Of a stretch of DNA of 64,000 bases, positions 1 to 9,706 are shown piece by piece (position 1 is the first letter of the stretch; the number at the start of each line of letters is the position of its first letter). The position numbers and the translations under genes were made by a program. The notes under the pieces were generated by a model. That model worked only from the letters and a program-made list of their open reading frames with translations, was not told the origin of the DNA and searched no databases. The DNA comes from Mycolicibacter senuensis (GTDB lineage: Bacteria > Actinomycetota > Actinomycetes > Mycobacteriales > Mycobacteriaceae). Location: the NCBI RefSeq assembly GCF_002101885.1, contig NZ_LQPS01000031.1, forward strand, positions 146,089-210,088. The letters run 5' to 3'.

Positions 1-1829
1 GCCAGGAAAGGCATGGCCATCCAGCGCGACGCCAGCATTGATTCGGCGGCGGAGCCGGGCACCGGGCGCGAGAACAGGAAGCCCTGAGCGCGGTGGCATC
101 CGTGCCGCATCAGGGTGAGCGCGGCCGCTGACGTCTCCACGCCCTCGGCGACCACCTGCAGTCCGAATGCCTCGGCGAGCGCGATGATCGCCCGCACGAT
201 CGCCAGATCGCCCGCGTTGACGCCCAATTCCCGCACGAACACGGTATCGATCTTCAGCGTGTCGACCGGCAGATCCTTGAGGTGCGACAGGACGGCGTAG
301 CCGGTGCCGAAGTCGTCGATGGCGATCTGAACGCCGGCCTCGCGCAGCTCGGCCAGGGTGCGCCGGGTGGTCTCGATGTTCTGCACCACCGCGCGCTCGG
401 TGATCTCCAGGCACAACGACCCCGGCCGCAGGCCGAACTCCTCGACGGTGTCCACCACGTTCTGAACGAATCCGCGGGCGGCCAGCTGCACCGGGGACAC
501 GTTGACGCGCAATGTGGCGTTGGTCCGGACACCGTTGGCCTGCCACGAGCTGAATTCCGCGCACGCACTGCGCATCACCCACCGGCCCAGGTCGTCGGCC
601 AGGTTGGCCGATTCGGCGATGCTGATGAACGAGCCGGGCAGCAACAACCCGCGGGTCGGATGCCGCCACCGGACTAGCGCCTCGACCGCCACGATCGCCC
701 CGCTCCACAGGTCGACCTCGGGCTGGTAGTACAGCAGCAACGACTCGTCGTCGATCTTGCCCTGCAGATGCAGTTCGATGTCCTTGCGGAACAAGCTCTT
801 CAGGGACATGTCGTCGGTGGAGCTGACGGTCTGGTTGCCACCACCGCGTTTGGCGGCCAGCACCGCCTCGTCGGCGCGGTGCAACAGTCCGGCACTGGTG
901 TCCTCGCCGGGCAGGCCGACCGTCACGCCCACACTGACCGTGCTGGTGACGGTGTGGCCCTGGATCTCCACCTTGTCGCGCAGCGCGCCCTGCAGCCGGT
1001 CGGCGAAGGTCTCGGCGCTGGCCATCGACATCGGCCAGTCCGGGATGACGACGAACTCGTCACCGCCGATCCGGGCCGTCATGGTGCGGTTCCCGGCATA
1101 TGTCCGGAGACGCCGGGCGAAGTCCTGGATGAACCAGTCACCGGCGGCGTGGCCGAGATAGTCGTTGATCGGCTTGAGCCGGTCGAGGTCGATGTAGAAC
1201 ACGCCGACCGGGCCGGGGTTGCCCGCGACCAGCCGGTCCGACAGATGAGCGACCAGCGCGCGCCGGTTGTGCAGCCCGGTCAGGTCGTCGTGGTCGGCCA
1301 GGTAGCGCAGCCGCTCCTCGGCGACCACCCGCGCCTGCAACTGCGCGAACAGCGACGCGATCGCTTCGATCGTGTTGAGTTCCTCCGGCCGCCACTTGGG
1401 TCGGCGGAACTTGACCAGGCCGAGCATGCCGGTGGTCACCGGCCCCGAGATCAGCGGTGCGGTGGCCACCGACAGTGACTCGATCGCGTGATCCATCGCC
1501 ATCTGGCGCACGTAGCCCGACTCGGAGGGCTCCGGCCGGATGACCGCCACCCGCTTACCGTGCGCGCAGGTGGTGAAGACCGGATCGGCGGTGGTGAACG
1601 AGACGACCGCCAACGGATCGGGATCGGGCGGAGCGGTACGCGGCGGCCACTCCGCCACCAGCTTGGACGCCCGGATCTCGTGGTCGTTGTGGCGCAGGAA
1701 CCCGGCGTCGACGTTGAGCTGCTCCACCAGCGTCTGCAGCACCCGCTCGCTGACGGCGGGCGCCGTGGCCGGCGTGGTGGCCATCAGCTGGGCGGCGATC
1801 GAAGTGACCAGCGCCAATCTATCCGCCAC
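1..1829 (-). CDS. dcpA: GAF-GGDEF-EAL c-di-GMP synthase/phosphodiesterase (3' end cut by window)
   Basis: Bifunctional cyclic-di-GMP enzyme, probably cytoplasmic. A GTG start at 1829 follows GGAAGG, 5 bases upstream. An N-terminal GAF-like sensor (about residues 15-165) is followed by a diguanylate cyclase domain with an intact GGDEF at about residues 255-259, then an EAL phosphodiesterase domain with EALVRW at about 383-388 and a later DDFGTGY loop. The RxxD product-inhibition site expected just before GGDEF is RxxT, so feedback inhibition may be absent. About 609 codons are present and the reading frame is open at base 1. The architecture and length match mycobacterial DcpA (MSMEG_2196 / Rv1354c, 623 aa), so only a few residues are likely missing. 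The symbol is given by this family resemblance. Confidence 0.9.
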   Translation of the reverse strand, partial: MADRLALVTSIAAQLMATTPATAPAVSERVLQTLVEQLNVDAGFLRHNDHEIRASKLVAEWPPRTAPPDPDPLAVVSFTTADPVFTTCAHGKRVAVIRPEPSESGYVRQMAMDHAIESLSVATAPLISGPVTTGMLGLVKFRRPKWRPEELNTIEAIASLFAQLQARVVAEERLRYLADHDDLTGLHNRRALVAHLSDRLVAGNPGPVGVFYIDLDRLKPINDYLGHAAGDWFIQDFARRLRTYAGNRTMTARIGGDEFVVIPDWPMSMASAETFADRLQGALRDKVEIQGHTVTSTVSVGVTVGLPGEDTSAGLLHRADEAVLAAKRGGGNQTVSSTDDMSLKSLFRKDIELHLQGKIDDESLLLYYQPEVDLWSGAIVAVEALVRWRHPTRGLLLPGSFISIAESANLADDLGRWVMRSACAEFSSWQANGVRTNATLRVNVSPVQLAARGFVQNVVDTVEEFGLRPGSLCLEITERAVVQNIETTRRTLAELREAGVQIAIDDFGTGYAVLSHLKDLPVDTLKIDTVFVRELGVNAGDLAIVRAIIALAEAFGLQVVAEGVETSAAALTLMRHGCHRAQGFLFSRPVPGSAAESMLASRWMAMPFL

Positions 1830-1967
1830 GATGTCCTTCCCCCGAAGACCGGCAGCCCCGTGCGGCAGCCAACCGGGCCGCAGCAGGCCTGGGCTCGCGT
1901 CGGGTTGATGTCGCAGTGAGCATATTCCGAAACCGCTCAGGCTGGAACATCTCAGCTGAACCGGCGG

Positions 1968-2417
1968 CTAGCGGCCCGGTCTGGGCGGAGCGGTGTCGGC
2001 CAGGAAACGACGTAGCACCTCGACGGCCTCGGTGAGCGTCCGGCGGTCTTCGGCGGACAGTCGGTCCAGCTCCGGGTCGATCGCCGAGGCCCTGTCGCGG
2101 CGAACCTGGTCCAGGGTCTGCACACCCTTTTCGGTGATCCCGATCAGCACCGCGCGGGCGTCCAGCGGATCCGGGGTGCGGGTGGTCAGGCCGGCGTCCT
2201 CGAGCCGGCGCACCTGGGTGGTCATCGTCGGCTGGGAGCAGTGGTCGACCGCGGCCAACTCGGAGATACGGGCCTCGTCCAGATCCTCGATGGTGGACAG
2301 CAGCCGAGCCTGGGCGCCGGGGATCGGCAGGGCGACCCGCTGGGTGGCCACGCGGTTGAGGCGGGCGACGACGCTGAGCAGATCGGCTCCCAGGCTGATG
2401 TGGGCGGGGGCTGCCAT
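1968..2417 (-). CDS. MarR-family transcriptional regulator
   Basis: A 149-aa winged-helix regulator. The recognition-helix stretch [17 protein letters not shown] and the wing with [13 protein letters not shown] are typical of MarR. I chose the ATG at 2417 because the open frame upstream of it is not protein-like, and 149 aa is the normal MarR length. It is transcribed divergently from the ECF transporter gene starting at 2509, leaving 91 bases that must hold both promoters. H37Rv has the same arrangement (Rv2327 beside Rv2326c), so it probably controls the transporter. The ligand cannot be told from sequence. Confidence 0.88.
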   Translation of the reverse strand: MAAPAHISLGADLLSVVARLNRVATQRVALPIPGAQARLLSTIEDLDEARISELAAVDHCSQPTMTTQVRRLEDAGLTTRTPDPLDARAVLIGITEKGVQTLDQVRRDRASAIDPELDRLSAEDRRTLTEAVEVLRRFLADTAPPRPGR

Positions 2418-2508
2418 CGCGCGAGTATGGCACAAGAGTGGACAGAAGTGGATCATCTCGGTCGGCCGCGTATCGGGGGCTCTCCGGATCGGCTGGCAGA
2501 ATCGACGA

Positions 2509-4560
2509 GTGACGAAGACCGGCCAGGGTGGTAGCCGAAAGCGGGCGCGGTCGATGCGACCCGTCGAGATCGCGCAGGCCGCGGTGATGGCGGCACTGTG
2601 CGCGGCGACGGCGATCATCGCGGTCGTGGTGCCCTTTGCCGGCGGATTGGCACTGCTCGGGACGGTGCCGATGGGCCTGCTGGCCTACCGCCACCGGTTC
2701 CGGGTGTTGACCGCCGCCACGGTGGCCGCCGCGACCATCGCCTTCCTGATCGCCGGGATGGGTGGCTTCATGACGGTGGTGAACTGCGCCTATATCGGCG
2801 GGCTGACCGGCGTCATCAAACGCCACCGCCGCGGCCTGCCGACCGTGATCGTGGCCTCGGCGGTAGCCGGCGGCATCTTCGGAGCCGCGGCTGTGGCGGC
2901 GTTGACCGTCCTGTCGCGGCTGCGCCACCTGATCTTCGATGCGATCACAGCCAATGTGCACGGCGTCGCCGCCGCGATGGACAAGGTCCCGCTGCCGGAA
3001 TTCCAGCGGGCCGCGGCGGACCTCACCGGCCTGCTGGGCGTGCTGCTGCGTTACTGGCAGTGGCTGCTGCTGGTGCAGTCGACGATCAGCGTGATGATCG
3101 TCTCGCTGCTCGGCTGGTGGGCGTTGTCGCGGGTGCTCGACCGGCTGCGCGGCGTGCCCGACGTGCACAAGCTGGACTTGCCGGCCGAGAGCGGGCCGGT
3201 AGCGCCGGTCCCGGTGCGGCTGAATCAGGTGCGCTTCCGCTACCCGCAGACCAGCCACGACGCCCTGGGACCGGTGAGCCTGGACGTTCAAGCGGGTGAA
3301 CACGTCGCTGTCACCGGGGCCAACGGGTCGGGCAAGACCACCCTGATGCTGTTGCTGGCCGGGCGTGCTCCCACCGCAGGCACCGTCGAGCGCCCCGGAG
3401 CGGTGGGGTTGGGCGCGCCCGGCGGCACCGCGGTCGTGATGCAGCATCCCGAGAGTCAGGTACTGGGCACCCGGGTCGCCGACGACGTGGTGTGGGGCCT
3501 GCCCGCGGGGACCACCACCGACATCGACCGGCTCCTCGGCGAGGTCGGTCTGGCCGGTTTCGCCGAGCGCGACACCGGCGGATTGTCCGGCGGTGAGCTG
3601 CAACGCCTGGCGGTGGCCGCGGCGCTGGCCCGCGAACCGGCGCTGCTGATCGCCGACGAGGTCACCAGCATGGTCGACCCGAAGGGGCGTGAGGTTCTGC
3701 TGACGGTGCTCTCGGGGCTCGCAGGGCCGGCAGCACGGCACAGTACCGCGCTGGTACACATCACCCACTACAACGACGAGGTCGGCAGCGCCGACCGGGT
3801 CATCGATCTGTCCGGCTCGCGTGACAACACCGCCATGGTCGAGACCGCCGAGGTCCCTGCCGCGGCGTCGGGTCGCGCCGTGCCCGGCCGCAGTGGCCGC
3901 CCGGTACTCGAACTGGCCGGTGTCGGACACGAATACGGCAGCGGCACCCCGTGGGCCAAGACCGCGCTGCGTGAGATCAGTTTCACCGTCGACAACGGCG
4001 ACGGCCTGCTGATCCACGGCGGCAACGGCTCCGGCAAGTCGACGTTGGCCTGGATCATGGCCGGACTGACCACCCCGACCACCGGCCGCTGCCTGCTCGG
4101 TGGGCGACCGGCCGACGAACAGGTGGGCGCGGTGGCACTGTCGTTCCAGGCGGCCCGGCTGCAGTTGATGCGCAGCCACGTGGGACTGGAGGTGGCGTCG
4201 GCGGCCGGCTTCTCACCGCACGACCATGCCCGGGTCAGCGCCGCGCTGGCGGCCGTCGGTTTGGATGCGGCCCTGGCGGGCCGGCGCATCGACCAACTCA
4301 GCGGCGGCCAGATGCGTCGCCTGGTGCTGGCGGGCTTGCTGGCCCGCTCGCCGCGGGCCCTGATCCTCGACGAGCCGCTCGCCGGACTGGACGCCACCAG
4401 CCGGCTGGGCCTGTTGCGACTGCTGGAGGACCTGCGGCGTGAGACCGGCCTGACCGTGGTGGTCATCTCGCACGACTTCGCCGGGCTGGGGGAGCTATGC
4501 CCCCGGACCCTGCACCTGCAAGACGGTGTGCTGGTGCCGGCGCCGGCGGGTGCGGCATGA
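2509..4560 (+). CDS. ECF-type importer: membrane domain fused to two ATPase domains
   Basis: A 683-aa fusion of an energy-coupling-factor import system. Residues about 20-215 are hydrophobic with several membrane spans, resembling an ECF substrate-binding (S) component. Residues about 235-450 form the first ABC ATPase (Walker [10 protein letters not shown] near 270, signature LSGGE, Walker B LLIADE). Residues about 460-683 form the second (GGNGSGKST near 504, LSGGQ, ALILDEP). Both ATPases have all the key motifs. I chose GTG 2509; ATG 2554 is an in-frame alternative. It overlaps ecfT by four bases (ATGA). The order matches H37Rv Rv2326c-Rv2325c. The substrate is unknown; ECF systems take up vitamins or metal ions. 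Confidence 0.9.
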   Translation: MTKTGQGGSRKRARSMRPVEIAQAAVMAALCAATAIIAVVVPFAGGLALLGTVPMGLLAYRHRFRVLTAATVAAATIAFLIAGMGGFMTVVNCAYIGGLTGVIKRHRRGLPTVIVASAVAGGIFGAAAVAALTVLSRLRHLIFDAITANVHGVAAAMDKVPLPEFQRAAADLTGLLGVLLRYWQWLLLVQSTISVMIVSLLGWWALSRVLDRLRGVPDVHKLDLPAESGPVAPVPVRLNQVRFRYPQTSHDALGPVSLDVQAGEHVAVTGANGSGKTTLMLLLAGRAPTAGTVERPGAVGLGAPGGTAVVMQHPESQVLGTRVADDVVWGLPAGTTTDIDRLLGEVGLAGFAERDTGGLSGGELQRLAVAAALAREPALLIADEVTSMVDPKGREVLLTVLSGLAGPAARHSTALVHITHYNDEVGSADRVIDLSGSRDNTAMVETAEVPAAASGRAVPGRSGRPVLELAGVGHEYGSGTPWAKTALREISFTVDNGDGLLIHGGNGSGKSTLAWIMAGLTTPTTGRCLLGGRPADEQVGAVALSFQAARLQLMRSHVGLEVASAAGFSPHDHARVSAALAAVGLDAALAGRRIDQLSGGQMRRLVLAGLLARSPRALILDEPLAGLDATSRLGLLRLLEDLRRETGLTVVVISHDFAGLGELCPRTLHLQDGVLVPAPAGAA

Positions 4561-5366
4561 TCGGGGAGGCACGCCGAAACCCGCGTCCGGTGGTGTTGTT
4601 GCGCCCGGTCCCCGGGAACTCCGCCGTGCACCGGTTGTGGGCGGGAACCAAACTGATCGTCGTCTTCGGTATCTCGGTACTGCTGACCTTCTATCCGGGC
4701 TGGGTGCCGATCGGGGCGGTGGGGCTGTTGGTGTTCGCCGCAGCCCGGGTGGCCCGCATACCGCGGGGCGCCCTGCCGTCGGTGCCGCGCTGGTTGTGGG
4801 TGTTGCTGGTGGTCGGCGGTGCCACCGCCGCCATGGCCGGCGGCGACCCGGCCGGCCTGGGCGGACTGCTGAATTTCCTGCGGATCACCGCGCTGTCGAT
4901 CGTGCTGCTGGGCTTGGGTGCGATGGTGTCGTGGACCACCAACGTCGCCGAAATCGCGCCTGCGGTAGCCACCCTCGGCCGGCCGTTGCGGCTGCTGCGC
5001 ATTCCGGTCGACGAGTGGGCTGTGGCGCTGGCGCTCGCGCTGCGGGCCTTCCCGATGCTCATCGACGAGTTCCGCGTGCTCTACGCCGCTCGCGGGCTGC
5101 GCCCCAAGACGCGGCCGCGCACCCGCCGGGAACGTCGGCGCCGCTGGGCGCGCGAGGCGATCGACCTGATCACCGCGGCCATCACCGTCACGCTGCGCCG
5201 GGCGGACGAGATGGGCGATGCGATCACCGCTCGGGGTGGCATCGGCCAGATCTCGGCGTCGCCGGCGCGGCCGAAGCTGGCCGATGCGGTGGCGCTGGCA
5301 CTGGTCGCGGTGACGTGCGGTGTGTCGCTGGCCCTCGAACTGACGGTGCTGACCACCGCGGGGTAG
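4557..5366 (+). CDS. ecfT: ECF transporter transmembrane coupling protein EcfT
   Basis: A 269-aa integral membrane protein that would couple the fused S/ATPase protein upstream to transport. Hydrophobic segments fill residues about 25-130 and 235-265. Between them lies a basic cytoplasmic region with [11 protein letters not shown] and, further on, ITARGGIG, both resembling the short Ala-Arg-Gly motifs with which EcfT grips the ATPases. The ATG at 4557 overlaps the upstream stop as ATGA, implying translational coupling; the longer open frame from 4497 lies inside the upstream gene and is rejected. Resembles Rv2325c (282 aa). Confidence 0.88.
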   Translation: MIGEARRNPRPVVLLRPVPGNSAVHRLWAGTKLIVVFGISVLLTFYPGWVPIGAVGLLVFAAARVARIPRGALPSVPRWLWVLLVVGGATAAMAGGDPAGLGGLLNFLRITALSIVLLGLGAMVSWTTNVAEIAPAVATLGRPLRLLRIPVDEWAVALALALRAFPMLIDEFRVLYAARGLRPKTRPRTRRERRRRWAREAIDLITAAITVTLRRADEMGDAITARGGIGQISASPARPKLADAVALALVAVTCGVSLALELTVLTTAG

Positions 5367-5397
5367 TTCTCGCGCGGACCTCCCTCCTCCCGTCCGC

Positions 5398-5457
5398 CGC
5401 GAGATTGCACTCACGCAGGTGATTTCGCGAATTTTCCTGCATGGCTGCAATCTCGCG
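5398..5457. repeat. Perfect 12-bp inverted repeat with 36-base spacer
   Basis: CGCGAGATTGCA at 5398-5409 is exactly complementary to TGCAATCTCGCG at 5446-5457. It lies just after ecfT, and its right arm overlaps the first codons of the DivIVA-like remnant. It could form a long-looped hairpin, act as a terminator for ecfT, or be a copy of a dispersed intergenic repeat. No T-run follows it. Confidence 0.6.
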
Positions 5458-5613
5458 CAGTAGGTACGGGAAGGGCCTCACCCCGGACGAGGTTGAGGCC
5501 ATGGCGTTTCCAGGCGGCCGCTGGGGAGGCGCGGCTACAACGAAGAGCAGGTCCAGGTGTTTCTGCAGCGCATCGCCGCGGAACTGCGGCAGCGCGTCGC
5601 CGAGCCAGAGTAG
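5441..5613 (+). pseudogene. Frameshifted small DivIVA-domain protein remnant
   Basis: Two reading frames together spell a short DivIVA-type membrane-targeting domain. The first (from ATG 5441) reads ...GLTPDEVEAMAFP. The second, offset by one base, reads PLGRRGYNEEQVQVFLQRI and continues AAELRQRVAEPE to a stop at 5611-5613. In intact small DivIVA proteins LTPDEV..F and the RRGYNE..V..FL helix are consecutive, so a single-base loss (or two-base gain) near 5512-5520 has broken the gene. The second frame has no start codon of its own after its stop at 5494-5496. A sequencing error would give the same picture. Its stop lies against the uspC stop in convergent orientation. Confidence 0.6.
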
Positions 5614-6945
5614 TTACCGTCGGGCTGCGGTGTTGCCGGCCTCTTGAGCCCGGCGCAGCGTGGCGGCGACGTCGGTGCGACCGAGGAACATCTCGTCGAA
5701 ATACGGCTTGATCGCCTGGTTGCCCGCCGGGAAGCCCGCACCCCCACCGGGAGCCGGGATACGCGGTCCGTCCAGCACGGCGAAGAACGGGGTGACGTCC
5801 ACCCCGCGGCGTGCCCAGTGATCGAAGTAGACCTGCTGCGCGCTGAGCACAGCCGGAATCGCCGCCCCCTGCCGGCCCAGGTATTCATTTCCTTCACGAG
5901 CTCCGAGCCAGCCCAACACGTCTTGCACCGCCTGCGGGTGCGGGGAGGCGGCGTTGCCGACCGCGGCGATGCCGTTGGTGACGCTGACCCGGCCGGCCGG
6001 GCCCGCCGGCAACATCGCCACCCCCCAAGCGAAGGCGGCCTGCTCGGCGACCGCGGCCAGGTTGTAGGTGCCGGACTGGAACAGTGCCATCTTGCCGGCC
6101 AGGAACTGGTTGCGGGAGAAGTCGTTGTTGGTGTTGGTCTCCGACGCCGGCGGGGCGACGTGATCGTCGTTGATCAACCGCACCAGGTATTCGAAGGCGG
6201 CCACCGCCGCCGGGTTGTCGAAGGCGAACTCGTCACCGCGCTGGAACACCCCGCCCGCCGAGCCGATGTAGTTCAGGTAGATGCCCTGCGGATCGTTTGC
6301 GGCGTTGTAGCCCCACTGCCGGATGCGGCGGTCGTCGAATCCGGGGTTGTCGGCGCTGCGCCCGGCGACATCACGGGTGAGTGTGGTCAGCAGGGGCCGC
6401 AGCGTATCGTCGGTGCCGTGCGGGTCCCACCGCAGCCGCACCAACCCGGCGGGATCGACTCCGGCCGCGGCGAGCAGTTCGGCGTTGTAGTACACCGCGA
6501 TACCGGCGTCGGTGAGCTGCGGCACCCCCCACAGCGTCCCGTCCCGGGTGAACTGGGTGACCACCGACGGATCCCAATCCGCTTTGTCGGCATCGATTTT
6601 CAGCAGCCGCCCGTTGTCGGCGTACCCGGCGAGGTAGGCATTCGAGAGCCAGAAGATGTCGTCGGCGCCGCCGCCGGCCACATCGGTGCGCAGGGTGTCG
6701 AAGTAGGAGGCGTAGGAGACCACGTTGACGCGCACCTCGATGTCGGGGCGGGTGCGGTGGAACGCGGCGAACGACTGCCGGTAGGCCCCGGCGACCTGTT
6801 CGTCCCACAGTCGCACCGTCACCACCGTCGCGGCGCCGGCAGATCGCGTCGAGGCGTCATCGAGCAGCACCGCCGCGACGCCGAGTAGTGCGGCGAGTGC
6901 GGCCACCGCCCCGGCGAACAGCGTGGAGAACCGCGGCCGGCTCAC
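5614..6945 (-). CDS. uspC: UspC-like extracellular sugar-binding protein of ABC importer
   Basis: A 443-aa solute-binding protein (extracellular solute-binding family 1) that captures amino sugars or oligosaccharides for the UspAB permease. A hydrophobic N-terminal segment (about residues 8-28) should export it. There is no cysteine near that segment, so a lipobox is not visible, unusual for this class; it may be membrane-anchored by an uncleaved signal. The mature part has the expected VTVRLWDEQ start and SRNQFLAGKMALFQSG region. GTG 6945 overlaps the uspB stop as GTGA, which fixes the start. Order and lengths match H37Rv uspA-uspB-uspC (Rv2316-2318). Confidence 0.87.
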   Translation of the reverse strand: MSRPRFSTLFAGAVAALAALLGVAAVLLDDASTRSAGAATVVTVRLWDEQVAGAYRQSFAAFHRTRPDIEVRVNVVSYASYFDTLRTDVAGGGADDIFWLSNAYLAGYADNGRLLKIDADKADWDPSVVTQFTRDGTLWGVPQLTDAGIAVYYNAELLAAAGVDPAGLVRLRWDPHGTDDTLRPLLTTLTRDVAGRSADNPGFDDRRIRQWGYNAANDPQGIYLNYIGSAGGVFQRGDEFAFDNPAAVAAFEYLVRLINDDHVAPPASETNTNNDFSRNQFLAGKMALFQSGTYNLAAVAEQAAFAWGVAMLPAGPAGRVSVTNGIAAVGNAASPHPQAVQDVLGWLGAREGNEYLGRQGAAIPAVLSAQQVYFDHWARRGVDVTPFFAVLDGPRIPAPGGGAGFPAGNQAIKPYFDEMFLGRTDVAATLRRAQEAGNTAARR

Positions 6946-7754
6946 TTGACCCCCGTCACGACGATCGATTGCACGATCCGCCGCTGGAACGCCACAAACA
7001 GCACGATCAGCGGAATCATCGCCACCGTGGTCGCCGCCATCACCAGCGTCCACTGCGCGTTGTAGCGGGACTGCAGTGCCGCGGTGGCCACCGTGAGCAC
7101 CCGCCACTTGTCGCCGCTGGTGATCACCAGCGGCCACATGAAGTTGTTCCACTGCGAGACCACGGTGATCAGCCCGAGGGTCACCAGGATCGGCCTGCTG
7201 GCCGGCACCATCACGTGCACGATCACGTCGAGGGTGTTCGCCCCGTCGAGGCGTGCGGCGTTCACCAGGTCAGCAGGTACCGCACGAAAGTACTGGCGCA
7301 GTAGGAAGATCGCATACGGGGAACCGAACACAAACGGCAACACCAGCGCCCAGAAGGTGTTCCGCAGACCCAGTTGCGCCATCATCAGGTACAGCGGCAC
7401 CACCGTCACGGTCGCCGGCACCATCAGCGTCGCGACGTAGACCCAGAACAAGGCGTCACGGCCGGGGAACTCCAGCCGCGCGAACGCATAGGCCGCCAAC
7501 ACCGAGAACGTCAGCTGCCCGAGCACGATCACCGCCGTCACCAGCGTGGTGACCGCGGCCGCCCGCCCGAACCCGGCGCCACCCAGGTCGGCGTAGTTGT
7601 CAAGGGTCGGCGGGTCGGGCCACGCCAGCGGGGTGCCCGTGGCGAATTGGCGTGCCGGGGTGAACGACGTCAACAGCCCGAGTCCGAAGGGAGCCAGCGT
7701 GATCAGCGCACCGAGGGTCAGCAGTGCGTAGACGCCCGCGTTACGTGAGGTCAT
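6942..7754 (-). CDS. uspB: UspB sugar ABC transporter permease
   Basis: A 270-aa inner-membrane permease of the MalG type, with six predicted membrane spans. The cytoplasmic EAA loop, which contacts the ATPase, is visible as AARLDGANTLDVIVHVMVP. It forms the transport channel with UspA and receives substrate from UspC. It overlaps uspA by 14 bases and uspC by four, so the three are one operon. No ATPase gene is in the operon; in this class the ATPase is usually shared and encoded elsewhere. Confidence 0.9.
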   Translation of the reverse strand: MTSRNAGVYALLTLGALITLAPFGLGLLTSFTPARQFATGTPLAWPDPPTLDNYADLGGAGFGRAAAVTTLVTAVIVLGQLTFSVLAAYAFARLEFPGRDALFWVYVATLMVPATVTVVPLYLMMAQLGLRNTFWALVLPFVFGSPYAIFLLRQYFRAVPADLVNAARLDGANTLDVIVHVMVPASRPILVTLGLITVVSQWNNFMWPLVITSGDKWRVLTVATAALQSRYNAQWTLVMAATTVAMIPLIVLFVAFQRRIVQSIVVTGVK

Positions 7755-8610
7755 AGCTGACCCGCCGGCCGAACGAAAGCTGCTGAACCACCGTCACCCC
7801 CACCAATACGGTGAACAACACCAGCGCCATCACCGCGGCCCGCCCGATCGCCGCCGCCCCGAACGCCTCGTCATAGATGCGGTGCGCGATCAGGTCGGTG
7901 CGCCCGCTGGGCCCGCCGCCGGTCAGGGCATACACCGTGTCGAACACCTGCGCCGCACTGACCACGCCGGTGACCAGGACGAAGAACATGGTCGGCCGCA
8001 GCATCGGCAAAGTCACCCGCCAGAACCGCTGCCAGCCGTTCGCCCCGTCGATGCGTGCCGCCGACAGCACCTGGGCGGGAATGGCCAGGATGCCGGCCAG
8101 GAAGAACAGCGCGACGTAGCCCACGTTGGTCCACACCACCACCGCCGACGTCACCGGCAACGCCAGCCCGGGATCGGTCAGCCACTCCACCCGGTGCCCC
8201 AGTACGGTGCTCACCGCGCCGTCGGTGGGGCTCAGAATCCAGCGCCACAGCACCGCGATCGCCAGCGGCGCGCAGATCCACGGCAGCACGTAGACGGTGC
8301 GAAACGCTCCGCTGCCCGGCAATTCGCGGGCCAGCAACACCGCCACGCCCAGCCCCAGCAGGGTTTGCAGCGGCACCACGATCGCCACGAACAACACCGT
8401 CACCGCAAGGGAATTGCCGAACACCGGATCGGTCAGCACCGATCGCCAGTTGTCGGCGCCCACATAGCTGATCGGCCCCAGTAGATCCCAGCTCTGAAGA
8501 CTGAGCCACACCACCACCAGGATCGGCAGCAACAGGAACGCCACCACGCCGAACAGGCTGGGGGCCAGCAGCGCGTAACCGAGCACGGTGGATCTGCGAG
8601 CGCGGCGCAT
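7741..8610 (-). CDS. uspA: UspA sugar ABC transporter permease
   Basis: A 289-aa MalF-type permease, first gene of the uspABC operon. It starts with a basic leader (MRRARRS) and has six hydrophobic spans. The EAA loop reads AARIDGANGWQRFWRVTLPM. ATG 8610 is preferred to one ten codons upstream because it gives the usual N-terminus, basic residues then the first membrane span. The DUF2804 gene on the same strand stops 26 bases upstream and may be co-transcribed. Confidence 0.9.
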   Translation of the reverse strand: MRRARRSTVLGYALLAPSLFGVVAFLLLPILVVVWLSLQSWDLLGPISYVGADNWRSVLTDPVFGNSLAVTVLFVAIVVPLQTLLGLGVAVLLARELPGSGAFRTVYVLPWICAPLAIAVLWRWILSPTDGAVSTVLGHRVEWLTDPGLALPVTSAVVVWTNVGYVALFFLAGILAIPAQVLSAARIDGANGWQRFWRVTLPMLRPTMFFVLVTGVVSAAQVFDTVYALTGGGPSGRTDLIAHRIYDEAFGAAAIGRAAVMALVLFTVLVGVTVVQQLSFGRRVSYDLT

Positions 8611-8636
8611 AGGTGTATTAAAGCGGCTGCGGCAAG

Positions 8637-9644
8637 TCAAAAGCGGGTCTTCATCCGCTCAAGAACTCCGGGAACGTCGACGAAGGAGAAGGACTCGCCG
8701 GCCAACGATGTCACGGTGCCGCGGTAGGTCCCGGCGAGCTGCCAGTAGTCGACCGCGGCCGCGACCAGGTTGACCTTGACCGCTTTGCGTCCGGCGGGTG
8801 TGAACGTCACCTCCAGCCGGCGATCGCGGTCACAGACGTTCGCGCTGGACAGCGGAGCATCGGAGGCGAAGTCGAACTGAACGCCGGCGAGCGGCTCGAC
8901 GCCGCCGGGAACCCAGTTGGACGACTCGTCGTCATCGTCGCTGAGCTCGGTCCGGTCGACGAAGTTGGAGCCGACCACACCGCCGGGCATGCGGACCGCG
9001 AAAGTCCCCCACGTCCAGGACGTCGCATACGGGAACTGCGAACGGTGCTCGTCGAGGATGGCGAAATCGCGTGCCGGCTCGAACTCGTAGGTCCGGTCAC
9101 CGACGGTGACCGTCCCCTCGACGGGCAACGGTTGCTTGAACGTGTAGTAGTCGATCGCCGGGGCGAGCTTCGCGCTGAGGCTCAGCGGCGGTGCGGCCCC
9201 CTGCACATCCAGCCGCAGTGCCCCGGTGATCGCAGGCCCGCGCTGGTCTGCCGCGCAGTCGATTCGCACCGCCACGGTGTCGGCATCGAAGTCGTATTCG
9301 AGCAGATAGCCACGCTTGGCGACCCGGCAGCGGCCGCCGCGCAGTAGCTCGTCGGGCAGGTCCAGGCTGCCGCCCCGGAACCGGGTGCTCTTCTCCACCA
9401 GCACACCGGCCGCGTCGCGGACGAACAGCTCCGAGGACGCCAGATACTTCACGTCCTGCATGATCATCGCGCCCGACATCTCGGGGTGGATCAGCGCGAA
9501 GCCGATCCACTCCTTGAGCCGGAACCGGTGCCAGCGGCGCGACCAGCCGCGGTGGGCGTCGACCGGGTTGGTGACCGCGACCCGCTGGGCGAACCGGCCG
9601 TACCGCCGAACACCGCCTTCAACCAGCCGCTGCGGCGCGCTCAC
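8637..9644 (-). CDS. DUF2804 family protein
   Basis: A 335-aa protein of the DUF2804 family, function unknown. The family signature is visible in WHRFRLKEWIGFALIHPE near the N-terminus and in the aspartate/tryptophan-rich segment WTWGTFAVRMPGG later. The sequence looks like a soluble beta-rich protein with no signal peptide. I chose GTG 9644, since the frame upstream runs into the tldD promoter region; no clear ribosome site is visible, so the start is uncertain. It lies between uspA and the divergent tldD. As I recall, no gene lies here in H37Rv, so it may be an insertion relative to that order. Confidence 0.72.
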   Translation of the reverse strand: MSAPQRLVEGGVRRYGRFAQRVAVTNPVDAHRGWSRRWHRFRLKEWIGFALIHPEMSGAMIMQDVKYLASSELFVRDAAGVLVEKSTRFRGGSLDLPDELLRGGRCRVAKRGYLLEYDFDADTVAVRIDCAADQRGPAITGALRLDVQGAAPPLSLSAKLAPAIDYYTFKQPLPVEGTVTVGDRTYEFEPARDFAILDEHRSQFPYATSWTWGTFAVRMPGGVVGSNFVDRTELSDDDDESSNWVPGGVEPLAGVQFDFASDAPLSSANVCDRDRRLEVTFTPAGRKAVKVNLVAAAVDYWQLAGTYRGTVTSLAGESFSFVDVPGVLERMKTRF

Positions 9645-9706
9645 GCGGTGATCATTATCGACACCTATGCCGTGGTCAATCACCGGCACGCCGTTACGGT
9701 GGACGG

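Noticed and set aside
1819..4179. 786-codon open frame on the minus strand
   Set aside because: It is antisense to the MarR/ECF genes, has Gln/His/Arg-rich sequence typical of shadow frames in GC-rich DNA, and matches no family.
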